From positions 806,001 through 870,000 of the forward strand of contig NZ_FQWT01000001.1 in assembly GCF_900129755.1 (NCBI RefSeq): a stretch of 64,000 nucleotides of DNA. Direction: 5' to 3'. Below are positions 8,988-16,824 of the stretch, one piece after another; position 1 is the first letter of the stretch; each line of letters begins with the position of its first letter. The translations under genes were made by a program, and so were the position numbers. Under the pieces are notes generated by a model that was not told where the DNA came from, did not search any database, and saw only the letters and a list, made by a program, of their open reading frames with translations. The stretch comes from Chryseobacterium oranimense (GTDB taxonomy: Bacteria; Bacteroidota; Bacteroidia; Flavobacteriales; Weeksellaceae).

Positions 8988-9356
8988 TTACAGGAATTTT
9001 TGCAACCACAGACTGAATAAGATCAGAATATTCAGAACAAAAAGACAATTAACAGTTATATAAATTGAACGTTTGCTGAATTTTTTTAAAAAGAAAATGG
9101 ACAAAACCGGTATTATCAAGGTGATAAAGTAGATGATTGATACTATTTGATTTACCATTTTAAATGTCGTAACCGTCATGCCCAACTTTTCTGATATTTC
9201 AGAAATTCTTTCGGGGTATGCGTCTGAATAAAAACCGCTGCCGGTTACCATATGCCAGATTGCACCTACTCCCATGAACGGGGTAAAAAGCCAGAGCACG
9301 AGCTGTAATAAGCACACCATAAATGACAGGGCATATAAAACTTTTAATGCTTTCAT
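8988..9356 (-). CDS. Small three-helix membrane protein, possible immunity protein
   Basis: 122 residues with three hydrophobic segments (about 5-30, 65-88 and 97-118) and a short hydrophilic stretch between the first two (GSGFYSDAYPERISEIS). Family not recognised. It starts 15 bases after the stop of the large lipoprotein gene on the same strand, so the two are almost certainly cotranscribed. A toxin-like lipoprotein followed by a small membrane protein suggests a cell-surface toxin with a membrane immunity factor, but this is inferred from gene order only. Confidence 0.55.
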   Translation of the reverse strand: MKALKVLYALSFMVCLLQLVLWLFTPFMGVGAIWHMVTGSGFYSDAYPERISEISEKLGMTVTTFKMVNQIVSIIYFITLIIPVLSIFFLKKFSKRSIYITVNCLFVLNILILFSLWLQKFL

Positions 9357-9371
9357 ATTTAAAATTAATGA

Positions 9372-10976
9372 TTAATCCTTACAATCGCTACTCAGTGTAC
9401 TTAAAGGCTTTTTACCGTCAATTACATCTTTAACCGTATTCCAGTCTGGACGATGGATTTCTTGCTTTCCCGGTGCTGCTTTTCCTCCGTTTTTGTTCAC
9501 GAAATCTGAAACCATTTTTTGATAAGAATTCCATAATGCATCCGCTTTACCGAATGGCCCTGCATTCGGTACGCCAAAAAAGTTTGCAACTGCTTGGAAA
9601 TTGCTGCCGTCGATATAGGATAATCTATCCACGCCACGTGTATAAAACGTATAGGAGCCATTCGCATTTTTTACAAAACCAAAATCCCGGTTACCGGACA
9701 CTGGATGCCCCTTATATTGGGGTTCAAAAATTGTTGTGAAAGTCCAGCCTCCACTATTATACTTACTCACAATAACAGAACCGTTATCAGGGCCTAAAAT
9801 ATCAATTGTAATAACAGCGTTTTTTGGATTACTGGAGTTCCATAAATTTTGGTCAGCAACTCCCCATTTGTCATATGGTGAAAATTTCGAATAATACGTG
9901 TCAACAAAATTATTGATATTTTTGCGGATATGTTCCTGAAACTGCTCAGGGGTTGCAGTTTTTCCATTAATAGTCGGCATTTTATCGATATTAATAGGGA
10001 AATAATCCATATTGACCAACGGACTGAATGCATCATTTATATCAAGTGCGTGAGAAACAGGACTTCCGAAATATGCTACATCAAATTTCCGAATTTTATC
10101 TTTCGTCGATTGGTCAATAGCGAATTTAGCCATTGCTAACCACTTCTTGATTATTGCACAGTCGATATTTGGGATTAAAGCAAAAGGTTTGTTTTTCAGC
10201 TGATTTTTCAGTTCATCCACATTTGGTTTAGGGAAATTGTCACTTGGGGCACCTGGAGCTCCACCACCGCCAGTACCTGTTGGGATAGGATCATCGGAAC
10301 ATGCAGCATGGGGTAATTTTGTCTTGGGAAAAGTCCATACGGTATTGAGTTGCCCTTCAACATAACCTTCAACAGTTCTCTGATCTTCTTCTTCCTCTGG
10401 CTGACATCTTGGATCACCGGGTAGTCCGCCTGCTTTCAGCTTAGGTGCTGACCTATCTTTAAGCCAGCTATTATCCGCATTAAATGTAGAAAAATATGCC
10501 TTTCCTCCATAGTATTTAGTAACGGTAAAGTTGTTATCAAAATATCCTTCAGAAATAATACGTCCTGTAAACCCGTTAGGTATATCTTTCCCATATTCAG
10601 GCAGATAGATAACTTTTACAAAATCCCATTCTCTTTTTTGGTTTTTAGTCGCCTTTAAAATCAGGTTGTTGCTTAAGTCGACAGGTATCGAATCGTTCGT
10701 GAATATTTTCACATCACTTAACAATTTTACCCTCACAATTGCCGTATCTGCCGTTTTGAAAGTCACGCTGTCCCATAGGATCTGCGTATTGAAATTCTTG
10801 CTGAAATTTTTTCTGTCCGCCGGAAGGCCACTGTCGCTATGCTGTTTTTCAAATGCTGCTTTCAGCGAAAGAACCTGTTGATTGCTGTTTTCTAAACTAC
10901 TGACATGATCTTTTTTGCAGCTCTGAAATCCCACAAATAGGGTCAGGAGCATGCTCAGATAATAAATTCTTTTCAT
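9372..10976 (-). CDS. Large lipoprotein with Gly-rich linker and separate C-terminal domain
   Basis: 534 residues. The lipoprotein signal is clear: a basic start, a hydrophobic stretch and lipobox FQSC with Cys20, followed by KKD, the charged pattern common in exported Bacteroidota lipoproteins. The N-terminal domain (about 30-190) is followed by an acidic stretch, a Gly/Pro-rich linker near residues 235-245 (PTGTGGGGAPGAPS) and a separate C-terminal domain (about 255-534). Family not recognised. The build of anchor, conserved stalk, flexible linker and distinct tip is typical of surface toxins or adhesins, and the gene is followed at once by a small membrane protein. Confidence 0.65.
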   Translation of the reverse strand: MKRIYYLSMLLTLFVGFQSCKKDHVSSLENSNQQVLSLKAAFEKQHSDSGLPADRKNFSKNFNTQILWDSVTFKTADTAIVRVKLLSDVKIFTNDSIPVDLSNNLILKATKNQKREWDFVKVIYLPEYGKDIPNGFTGRIISEGYFDNNFTVTKYYGGKAYFSTFNADNSWLKDRSAPKLKAGGLPGDPRCQPEEEEDQRTVEGYVEGQLNTVWTFPKTKLPHAACSDDPIPTGTGGGGAPGAPSDNFPKPNVDELKNQLKNKPFALIPNIDCAIIKKWLAMAKFAIDQSTKDKIRKFDVAYFGSPVSHALDINDAFSPLVNMDYFPINIDKMPTINGKTATPEQFQEHIRKNINNFVDTYYSKFSPYDKWGVADQNLWNSSNPKNAVITIDILGPDNGSVIVSKYNSGGWTFTTIFEPQYKGHPVSGNRDFGFVKNANGSYTFYTRGVDRLSYIDGSNFQAVANFFGVPNAGPFGKADALWNSYQKMVSDFVNKNGGKAAPGKQEIHRPDWNTVKDVIDGKKPLSTLSSDCKD

Positions 10977-11260
10977 CTACATCTAATAATTGTTATTTAA
11001 ACTGCTTATTTTTCGTCCATCATAAGATTATATCTAAGACGGTTAACAAAACAAATTGTCCCGAAATATTTTGATTTTTTAATATGATTGAGACATGTTT
11101 ATTTGTATTCAAAAGAAATAAATTAAAAGGTGTTTTTCAATTCTTTTTTGATTTTAAAAGTAATCGATTTGTCATGTTTTGTTTAGATTAAAAAATGTAA
11201 TTCAAGTGTAGTGGGTTAGATACAATGGTGATAGCTGTATTTTGCCGACTTACAACGCAT
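10977..11260. other. AT-rich intergenic stretch
   Basis: 284 bases of strongly AT-rich sequence upstream of the lipoprotein gene, expected to hold its promoter. I see no RNA gene, repeat or convincing reading frame. It marks the change from the mixed region to the conjugative-element block. Confidence 0.4.
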
Positions 11261-11608
11261 TTAAGATCCAATTAAATTTTTTGAGATTATAGGGACAGAA
11301 GGCATAAGGGGAAGATCTGACTTGTCGTGATCTTTTTCGTATCGGGGCGTGTCAAATTGAGACCGCGCTTTTTGTTCCAAGTCCTCGCTGAGCTGTGGGC
11401 TATCCACTTCAATCGCTCTCGCATTATTGTATGTTTCCCATCGCGCACGCCAAAGCACATTTACCTCCCAGCTTCTTTCCGTCCCATAAAAGAGCTTTTG
11501 GCTTCCCATGATCAGAAAATTGTAAGTCAGATCCCAAAACAGTTCCCAACATCTGCCTTTCAAATCTCTGATGTCCGGACAACTAAATATCCGGATTTTT
11601 TTATGCAT
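11261..11608 (-). CDS. Hypothetical protein (uncertain)
   Basis: 115 residues, Trp- and acidic-rich, with a charged C-terminal half (DLEQKARSQFDTPRYEKDHD). An overlapping plus-strand frame (11327-11704) covers much of the same DNA. I favour the minus frame because its composition looks more like a folded protein and it ends before the C-tract stretch. No family recognised, no clear promoter or operon partner. It may be spurious. Confidence 0.3.
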   Translation of the reverse strand: MHKKIRIFSCPDIRDLKGRCWELFWDLTYNFLIMGSQKLFYGTERSWEVNVLWRARWETYNNARAIEVDSPQLSEDLEQKARSQFDTPRYEKDHDKSDLPLMPSVPIISKNLIGS

Positions 11609-11888
11609 AGAAATTCAATGAATATCATTTTCAAAGAAAAGGATAAAAAGGCAGCCAAGTTAGTTCATCCATCCGACCCACATCCCACCAAGAGAAAAAA
11701 GTGAATGAACGGTTTCCCCCCAAAGGCCCCCCCCATTAAATCATTTTTTCTCTTGGTCTACGCAGTTGTATGATCTGTTTGTCTGCTTTCTTTTTTTCCT
11801 TTTTTTCTTTTGAAAATAATATCGGGGCCGAGCCTCGGAAGGACTGGAAGAACATAACAAGCAATGTAAAACAATAAAACAAAACGTT
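11609..11888. other. Intergenic region with C-tracts upstream of ssb
   Basis: This stretch contains two cytosine runs (six C at 11716-11721 and eight C at 11727-11734) within AT-rich DNA. A pyrimidine-rich tract follows (about 11746-11812), then a short GC palindrome at 11828-11838 (CCGAG-C-CTCGG) about 50 bases before the ssb start. It should hold the promoter of the plus-strand maintenance block. No gene recognised. Confidence 0.4.
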
Positions 11889-12293
11889 ATGAACATCACC
11901 GCAAAAATCACAAGAACAGCAGAAGTTAGAACAACTTCAAACGGCAAAGAGGTAGTAAATTTTGGCGTAGCGATTAGGCACACCTTCCGAAACAAAGAAG
12001 GCGAAAAAATCAGTCAGCCAACTTTTTTTGACTGTGCCTACTGGAGAACTCCAAACATTGCCCCATACCTGACTAAAGGCACTATTGTAGAACTTTCGGG
12101 AAGGGTCAGCCCTAGAGCGTGGATAGACAAAGAAGGCAACCTAAAGGCAGGACTGAATTTTCACGTAACAGACATAGTTTTTCACGGTGGGGATGGAAAA
12201 CAGGGGGGAGAAACAGTAAAAAAGGAAACTGTAAAAACTGGCAACTCTACATCCGTATTTGCGGGGGACAATGACGATGATCTACCATTTTAA
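11889..12293 (+). CDS. ssb: Single-stranded DNA-binding protein
   Basis: 134 residues. One OB-fold domain (about 1-105) with the typical N-terminus (NITAKITRTAEVR) and core (FFDCAYWRTPNIAPYLTKG, then ELSGRVSPRAW). A short linker leads to the acidic tail DNDDDLPF, the conserved tip that docks partner proteins. Expected role: coating single-stranded DNA during conjugative transfer or replication. The N-terminal region resembles SSBs carried on Bacteroidota mobile elements. It heads a long plus-strand gene series. Confidence 0.93.
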   Translation: MNITAKITRTAEVRTTSNGKEVVNFGVAIRHTFRNKEGEKISQPTFFDCAYWRTPNIAPYLTKGTIVELSGRVSPRAWIDKEGNLKAGLNFHVTDIVFHGGDGKQGGETVKKETVKTGNSTSVFAGDNDDDLPF

Positions 12294-12317
12294 AACAACG
12301 CAAATCTAAAATTCATC

Positions 12318-12590
12318 ATGAAAAAATCAGCCCAAAATACAGGGGTACAGATACCCGATAATATAGCACAGATTGCCCTATTGGTTAGAAAAGACTGGAA
12401 AAACGTCTATTTCGGGGCTGTGCCTTATTTGGATGCAATGCACTCACTCAGTAGCGTAAATGAAAGCTATTACGAAGATTCCGCAAGCTCGATAATCAAT
12501 TATTTCCTTGCAAATGCGACAACTTGGCGCGGAGAGGTTGCAAGGGCGGTAAAAGCCAAATTAAAACAGCTTGTCGCAAGTGCAAACTAA
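12318..12590 (+). CDS. Hypothetical protein of mobile-element maintenance block
   Basis: 90 residues, probably helical, soluble, with a basic helix at the C-terminus (WRGEVARAVKAKLKQL). It lies 24 bases after ssb and 27 bases before ardA on the same strand. I have no function for it. It looks like the small conserved proteins that accompany ssb and ardA on Bacteroidota conjugative elements. Confidence 0.65.
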   Translation: MKKSAQNTGVQIPDNIAQIALLVRKDWKNVYFGAVPYLDAMHSLSSVNESYYEDSASSIINYFLANATTWRGEVARAVKAKLKQLVASAN

Positions 12591-12617
12591 TTTTTAAACC
12601 TTCAAAAATTTAACATC

Positions 12618-13154
12618 ATGTCAACAATTCAAATAGATATAACACAGGCTAGTATTTACGTAGGAACATACGCTAAATATAACGATGGGTCAATTTTCGG
12701 AAAATGGCTAAAACTGTCCGATTATGCAGATAGGGGCGAGTTTTACGATGCCTGCGCCGAGTTGCACAGTGACGAGGAAGACCCAGAGTTTATGTTTCAG
12801 GATTACGAACATATACCCAAAGGCTTAATAGGCGAATCATGGTTATGTGAAAACACTTTTGAAGTACTGGAAGCCCTCGGAAATCTTGACGATAACGATC
12901 TTGAAGCATTTTTAATCTGGTGTGACAATGATCACAAAGACTTTTCCAAAAGTGACATTGACGAGCTTATCAGTGATTTTAAAGATGATTATGTAGCCCA
13001 TTACGACAGTGAGGAGGATTTTGCACGGGAACTGGTAGAAGGTCGTTCAGATCTCAGCGATTTTGCGAAAGAGTATTTTGATTATGAAGCCTACGCAAGG
13101 GATCTTTTCTGCGGAAGCTATTGGAGCCAGGACGGACACGTATTCTATAACTAA
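12618..13154 (+). CDS. ardA: ArdA-type anti-restriction protein
   Basis: 178 residues, very acidic (D/E-rich throughout), with the ArdA opening IYVGTYAKYNDGSIFGKWL and the later segment YFDYEAYARDLF. ArdA proteins mimic bent B-form DNA and block type I restriction-modification enzymes, protecting incoming single-strand-derived DNA after conjugation. The full usual length (about 165-180) is present. It lies within the ssb-led operon. A stem-loop that recurs at 14261 follows its stop directly. Confidence 0.9.
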   Translation: MSTIQIDITQASIYVGTYAKYNDGSIFGKWLKLSDYADRGEFYDACAELHSDEEDPEFMFQDYEHIPKGLIGESWLCENTFEVLEALGNLDDNDLEAFLIWCDNDHKDFSKSDIDELISDFKDDYVAHYDSEEDFARELVEGRSDLSDFAKEYFDYEAYARDLFCGSYWSQDGHVFYN

Positions 13155-13190
13155 AGTTTAACCACAGGCGACTGTGAAAGCAGTCGCCTA
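13151..13190 (+). repeat. Intercistronic stem-loop, copy 1
   Basis: After the ardA stop, a leader AAAGTTTAACCAC is followed by a 9-bp stem (AGGCGACTG at 13166-13174 / CAGTCGCCT at 13181-13189) with loop TGAAAG. The same leader and stem-loop recur at 14248-14284 with a compensating base-pair change. No T-run follows, so it is not an ordinary terminator. Confidence 0.75.
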
Positions 13191-13203
13191 TAAATCTAAA
13201 AAA

Positions 13204-13377
13204 ATGGTACTGGAAACATTCAAAATAACATTGAAACATGATACAGGTTTTTTCAAGGTCAAAGTGACCTCACTCAGCGGAGAGCAGGGAGCAATTCAGC
13301 AGGTAATGGCCTGTGAAAGATGTCCAATAGGGGCAATAATCAGGATTAAAAAAATCGGTCAGAAATCAATCATTTAA
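13204..13377 (+). CDS. Small hypothetical protein
   Basis: 57 residues from the ATG at 13204. A GTG ten codons upstream lies inside the conserved stem-loop, so I reject it. Beta-rich with two Cys spaced as ACERCP and a basic C-terminal end (IRIKKIGQKSII). Function unknown. It follows the first intercistronic stem-loop and precedes the 138-residue gene by 11 bases. Confidence 0.55.
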   Translation: MVLETFKITLKHDTGFFKVKVTSLSGEQGAIQQVMACERCPIGAIIRIKKIGQKSII

Positions 13378-13388
13378 AATTTACCGCT

Positions 13389-13805
13389 ATGAATATTGGC
13401 GTAATAACATACAAAAAGTACGACGAAAATGTGCTACTGAACGCACATTTCAATGTAGATGAATTATTCAGGATCATCCTGCACGACAAAGATTTTGTAC
13501 GCTTTGAAATCTTCGACAGGGAGAAGAAATTATTGGCATCTACCTATTACCCGAATGTTGACGGAAAGGGGCTGTATATCCATCCTGTCAAGGTGTTCAG
13601 GGACGAGGAACTTAAATGGATAGACTATTACGCATTTAGATCGCCTTCTACAATCAGGCATTATAAGGTGACTTGGAAAGTAGACGGTGCGGTTTTCCGA
13701 ACAAGGAAAAAAGCCACTGAATACGCAAATCTTGTCAATAAAAGGGTTGCATACAGAATTGAACCTTTCATTGACCGAAGCACTTACCGCAGGTCGCAGA
13801 ACTGA
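13389..13805 (+). CDS. Hypothetical protein of mobile-element maintenance block
   Basis: 138 residues, soluble, beta-rich first part (FEIFDREKKLLASTYY) and basic C-terminal third (VFRTRKKATEYANLV...STYRRSQN). No family recognised. It lies between small unknown genes in the same plus-strand operon, 11 bases after one and 25 bases before the next. Confidence 0.6.
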   Translation: MNIGVITYKKYDENVLLNAHFNVDELFRIILHDKDFVRFEIFDREKKLLASTYYPNVDGKGLYIHPVKVFRDEELKWIDYYAFRSPSTIRHYKVTWKVDGAVFRTRKKATEYANLVNKRVAYRIEPFIDRSTYRRSQN

Positions 13806-13830
13806 ATTTTACACATCAAAATTTATCAAA

Positions 13831-14250
13831 ATGAAACCATTGGACGAAATGAACAATATAGAAAAGGCTTATGTACTAGCCCGATTATTCCCTAAAGATT
13901 TAAAAGACCTTATCAGCTTTGTTCAAAAGGAGATAACCCATTTTCGGGAAAAGCAGGAAGATATTAAACTGGCTTGGCCACCCCAATGCCTGATAACAGC
14001 GAATTATTGGTATAGCCTGATCGCAGAAATTGAAAAGCTATTGGAAAGGCTCAATGTTCAGCTTCACAGAAGCCCGAAAATATTTTCCGAACATCTTTTT
14101 TGGGGACACAATTCAATTTTTATGATGCACTGCCTTGTGCGCTTTGTCGGGTGTGAAAATCCCCACCATAGCCTGAAACTGGCAATAGAACTACTGTTCG
14201 GAGATAAAGAAATAGTATCCATAGAATTTACAGAAAATACGGAAGATTAA
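13831..14250 (+). CDS. Hypothetical protein of mobile-element maintenance block
   Basis: 139 residues from the ATG at 13831. A longer frame starts inside the previous gene (13687), but its first 48 residues overlap that gene and look like frame noise. Helical, with an N-terminal MNNIEKAYVLARLF and central acidic/basic helices. Function unknown. Its stop codon begins the second copy of the intercistronic stem-loop. Confidence 0.55.
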   Translation: MKPLDEMNNIEKAYVLARLFPKDLKDLISFVQKEITHFREKQEDIKLAWPPQCLITANYWYSLIAEIEKLLERLNVQLHRSPKIFSEHLFWGHNSIFMMHCLVRFVGCENPHHSLKLAIELLFGDKEIVSIEFTENTED

Positions 14251-14284
14251 AGTTTAACCACAGGTGACTGTGAAAAGTCACCTG
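14248..14284 (+). repeat. Intercistronic stem-loop, copy 2
   Basis: Same AAAGTTTAACCAC leader as at 13151, followed by a 9-bp stem (CAGGTGACT at 14261-14269 / AGTCACCTG at 14276-14284) with loop GTGAAA. Compared with copy 1, one C:G pair has become T:A with both sides changed, which supports selection on the RNA or DNA structure. Confidence 0.75.
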
Positions 14285-14298
14285 TAAATACAAGCAAA

Positions 14299-14547
14299 AT
14301 GACACAGGCAGAATTAACGGAAAATTTCAAAGCATTGATGACCATAAACCCACCCCTAAAAGAAATTGAAGAACTTTTCTTTAAGGCTGTGAACAGTGGC
14401 GCACTGGATTTTGAAGATGAACCACAGGACAGTTATAGAACTGCGAAGATTATTTATCATGCCATTCTTTGTACGATGGCGGCAAAATGGTTTCCCCTCG
14501 CAATAGAAAATTGGAAGGAAGCCCAAAACCTTAAAAAATTCTTGTAA
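14299..14547 (+). CDS. Small hypothetical protein
   Basis: 82 residues, helical, acidic (EEIEELFFKA-like repeats of charged residues, FEDEPQDSYR in the middle). No family recognised. It starts 15 bases after the second intercistronic stem-loop and ends two bases before the next gene. Confidence 0.55.
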   Translation: MTQAELTENFKALMTINPPLKEIEELFFKAVNSGALDFEDEPQDSYRTAKIIYHAILCTMAAKWFPLAIENWKEAQNLKKFL

Positions 14548-14549
14548 TC

Positions 14550-14918
14550 ATGGCAAATTGGTGTAATAACACGCTTGTCTTCGTGGGAACTCCCGGAGCT
14601 ATCGAGCAGATAACAGTCCTATTTAACACAATAGCACAAATGGGACAGCAGATAGATTTTGAAAAACTGCCTGATTTTCTAGGCGGTACGGAAGATCATT
14701 TTTTCTGCTATATAAGCTATAACCATGACGGTATGGTGGAATATGAAACGAGATGGACACCCAACATACAAGCTGTGGTGCGGATAGCAAAGCATTATAA
14801 TGTTGATTTTACACTGGGCTATCAGGAAATAAGCAATTGTCTATATGGCATGGCAACCTATGCTAACGGTATTCTCAAAACTATCTGTTTAGACCCAATG
14901 GATTTTGGCAGATTCTAA
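14550..14918 (+). CDS. MANWCNN-type protein (Api92/DUF1281-like ferredoxin-fold)
   Basis: 122 residues beginning MANWCNNTLVFVG. This matches the typical start (M-x-N-W-C-x-N-x-L) of the Api92-like/DUF1281 family found on phages and conjugative elements. A later YETRWTPN...A segment fits the family's 'W.tkWap' motif. The biochemical role of the family is not known to me. It starts two bases after the previous stop, so it is translationally close to it. Confidence 0.6.
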   Translation: MANWCNNTLVFVGTPGAIEQITVLFNTIAQMGQQIDFEKLPDFLGGTEDHFFCYISYNHDGMVEYETRWTPNIQAVVRIAKHYNVDFTLGYQEISNCLYGMATYANGILKTICLDPMDFGRF

Positions 14919-14944
14919 TCTGGTTGAACTATAATTAATTAAAA

Positions 14945-15127
14945 ATGAAAATAACGGATTTAAACGGTCTGGAAATAACAGTGACCGATCTTGATAAAGC
15001 GATTCAGCAGGCGGAACTATTTAAGGATATGCACCATGTTCCGCCTGTACCCTACGATAAAGTAAGGCAAAAATACTGGACTGACGTTTACAACAAACTT
15101 TTGGAACTAAAATCAAAAATATCATGA
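14945..15127 (+). CDS. Small hypothetical protein
   Basis: 60 residues, soluble, with a C-terminal helix (YWTDVYNKLLELKSKIS). Function unknown. Its stop overlaps the next start (ATGA at 15124), so the two are translationally coupled. Confidence 0.55.
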   Translation: MKITDLNGLEITVTDLDKAIQQAELFKDMHHVPPVPYDKVRQKYWTDVYNKLLELKSKIS

Positions 15128-15378
15128 GCAATCTAGCAGATAAAACAGAATATCGGGCACTTTCGATCATAGCCCGAATGGTTAAGGATTTTGAACGCTT
15201 GCATTGCCTGAACATGACGGCAACAGACGATTGGGATGCCACAGGAGCAAGGAATCTTTTGGAAGGCATCGTGCAGAGCAACGGCTACAAGATAAATTAT
15301 GACCGTGACGGAAAGGGAAATAGACCGCTTCTCAAAGATGATAATATTTCAGATGCTAAACACAATTACACACGGTAA
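15124..15378 (+). CDS. Small hypothetical protein
   Basis: 84 residues, coupled to the upstream gene through an ATGA overlap. Helical N-terminal half followed by a charged C-terminal end (YDRDGKGNRPLLKDDN). No family recognised. Ends three bases before the next gene. Confidence 0.55.
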   Translation: MSNLADKTEYRALSIIARMVKDFERLHCLNMTATDDWDATGARNLLEGIVQSNGYKINYDRDGKGNRPLLKDDNISDAKHNYTR

Positions 15379-15381
15379 ATC

Positions 15382-15759
15382 ATGGACAAGGACAATCAAT
15401 TTATGGACTTTCTTTTCAATGAATTTTTGATGATGGAAAGAAAGTTCGGAAAAAGCCGATCACATAAATATTTGACAATTATTTCAAAATATATAGAAGT
15501 CGGTTTTAGCTACAATGACCCTGAAAAAGCACAACAATACGCCTGCATGACTTATTCAAGTATTTTATATGCGATCTATAACTGGAAAACACATTTACTT
15601 GACCTCAAAGGAAAGGACGAGGAAGCTATACGGTTCGCAAGGTATAAAAAGCGATTAAAAAAACTGGGTTATTCCGAGGACGAAATTGCAAATCTTCTCA
15701 TAGATAGATTTAAACTCAATAACCCGACTGAAATCATTTCCCCATACGGGCAATTATAA
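15382..15759 (+). CDS. Hypothetical helical protein of maintenance block
   Basis: 125 residues, all-helical prediction, with a basic central stretch (RFARYKKRLKKLGYSEDEI). Function unknown. It is the last unknown before the PRTRC cassette, 29 bases ahead of the protein E gene on the same strand. Confidence 0.55.
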   Translation: MDKDNQFMDFLFNEFLMMERKFGKSRSHKYLTIISKYIEVGFSYNDPEKAQQYACMTYSSILYAIYNWKTHLLDLKGKDEEAIRFARYKKRLKKLGYSEDEIANLLIDRFKLNNPTEIISPYGQL

Positions 15760-15788
15760 ATAAATCAATATTCACAAACAACAATATT

Positions 15789-16349
15789 ATGGAAGCGAAT
15801 TTTTTTAAACAGATAGCAAAAATGGACTTGCAGAGCAAAGTAACGCTTACGATTGCCAAAGCAACAGAAGATAAAATAGTTGTCTCTATTTTGGTGCAGA
15901 ATGACGGATGTGGAGATAAAGCAAAGTATATAATCCCCCCACTTAATCTCAAAGGAACGGCAGAAGAACTGGACGCTGAATTTTTCTCACATATCAAAAA
16001 ACCGATTGAATCCGCTTCGGGGCTTATGTCCAATATGGAAGCTTTTATGAAGCAGATGGAGGAAGCAAAAAAACAGTCCGCTATGGAGAAAGAAAAAGCG
16101 GACAAGGCGAAAAAGGAAAAGGATGTGAAGATTAAAAAGTACAACGATGCAATGGCGAAAGCCGAAGCACTTGAAAAAGAGGGAAAATTCAAAGAAGCAT
16201 GGACTGCGTTACCAAAGGCTTCCGAATATCCCGACCATGCCGAAACAATAGGTCAGAAGCAAAATTTGTATCAGTCCCACTTTGCAGGTGATCTTTTTGC
16301 CTCACCACAGAACCAAAATGAAGAGCCATTGGCAGAAGTGAATGTTTAA
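15789..16349 (+). CDS. PRTRC system protein E
   Basis: 186 residues. The N-terminal globular part (about 1-95: FFKQIAKMDLQSKVTLTIAK, then IIPPLNLKGTAEELDAEFF) matches PRTRC protein E. A highly charged Lys/Glu coiled coil follows (about 95-140: EEAKKQSAMEKEKADKAKKE and onward), then a tail. PRTRC cassettes (ParB-related, ThiF-related) sit on plasmids and conjugative elements. The role of E is unknown; the coiled coil suggests a scaffold. First gene of the cassette here. Confidence 0.82.
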   Translation: MEANFFKQIAKMDLQSKVTLTIAKATEDKIVVSILVQNDGCGDKAKYIIPPLNLKGTAEELDAEFFSHIKKPIESASGLMSNMEAFMKQMEEAKKQSAMEKEKADKAKKEKDVKIKKYNDAMAKAEALEKEGKFKEAWTALPKASEYPDHAETIGQKQNLYQSHFAGDLFASPQNQNEEPLAEVNV

Positions 16350-16367
16350 CAATAAAATTGAAAGAAT

Positions 16368-16586
16368 ATGTTATTGAGCGTTGAATTAGCGAGAGTGTTT
16401 GTTCTCATGGACAAGGGATTGAAAATAATCCTTGACGACCCCGAACCACGTTGGGGCGTGGATGCAGTGATGAATTTTTATGCGAATACTTATCCCATTT
16501 TGACGACTTCAAAGGTTTCTGCGCCAGTAATTAAGGATGATTCTGTCGTATACACTTTTGAAAGTGTGATGGGTACGAAGGGTTAA
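16368..16586 (+). CDS. PRTRC system protein C (prokaryotic ubiquitin-like)
   Basis: 72 residues. Matches PRTRC protein C, a family grouped as I recall with prokaryotic ubiquitin-like (Prok_Ub) folds. The beta-rich sequence with the central AVMNFYANTYPILTTS segment fits that fold. The C-terminus is VMGTKG and ends in a single Gly, so it could in principle be activated by the ThiF-like E1 encoded at 18508 without processing, though a di-glycine is absent. Located 18 bases after protein E. Confidence 0.8.
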   Translation: MLLSVELARVFVLMDKGLKIILDDPEPRWGVDAVMNFYANTYPILTTSKVSAPVIKDDSVVYTFESVMGTKG

Positions 16587-16612
16587 TTATTAAAGAATTA
16601 AAACAATGAACA

Positions 16613-16789
16613 ATGCGAAAACAGATCATATCGGGAACAATAAAAATTCCCGACAAAGAAAGAGAAACCAACCTGCACCGCAGGATTGCGGAGTTCGCCC
16701 GATGGATGGAAAAACCAAAAGATGCACAGGAAATTTTCAGGGACAGAAGGAAATCCGTACCGATTGCCATGTTGCCAATGGTTTACTAA
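16613..16789 (+). CDS. 58-residue protein inside PRTRC cassette
   Basis: Short frame from the ATG at 16613 to TAA at 16787. The product is charged and coherent, with pieces SGTIKIPDKERETNLHRRI and EIFRDRRKSVPIAMLPMVY. It explains the gap between protein C and the next gene better than the N-terminal extension of the neighbouring frame, whose residues look like shifted noise. Family unknown. It starts 26 bases after protein C and stops 35 bases before the F-like gene. Confidence 0.55.
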   Translation: MRKQIISGTIKIPDKERETNLHRRIAEFARWMEKPKDAQEIFRDRRKSVPIAMLPMVY

Positions 16790-16824
16790 ACTGCACATTT
16801 CTACCTAAGTTCAGGCAAACAGAA

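Noticed and set aside
11327..11704. Plus-strand frame of 125 residues overlapping the 11261-11608 minus frame
   Set aside because: Basic, low-quality composition and runs into the C-tract region; reads like antisense of the opposite frame.
13174..13203. GTG start ten codons upstream of the 57-residue gene
   Set aside because: Lies inside the conserved stem-loop; ATG at 13204 is a better start.
16606..16824. N-terminal extension of the F-like PRTRC protein
   Set aside because: Overlaps a better 58-residue frame and its residues look like shifted noise; the ATG at 16825 gives a clean start.
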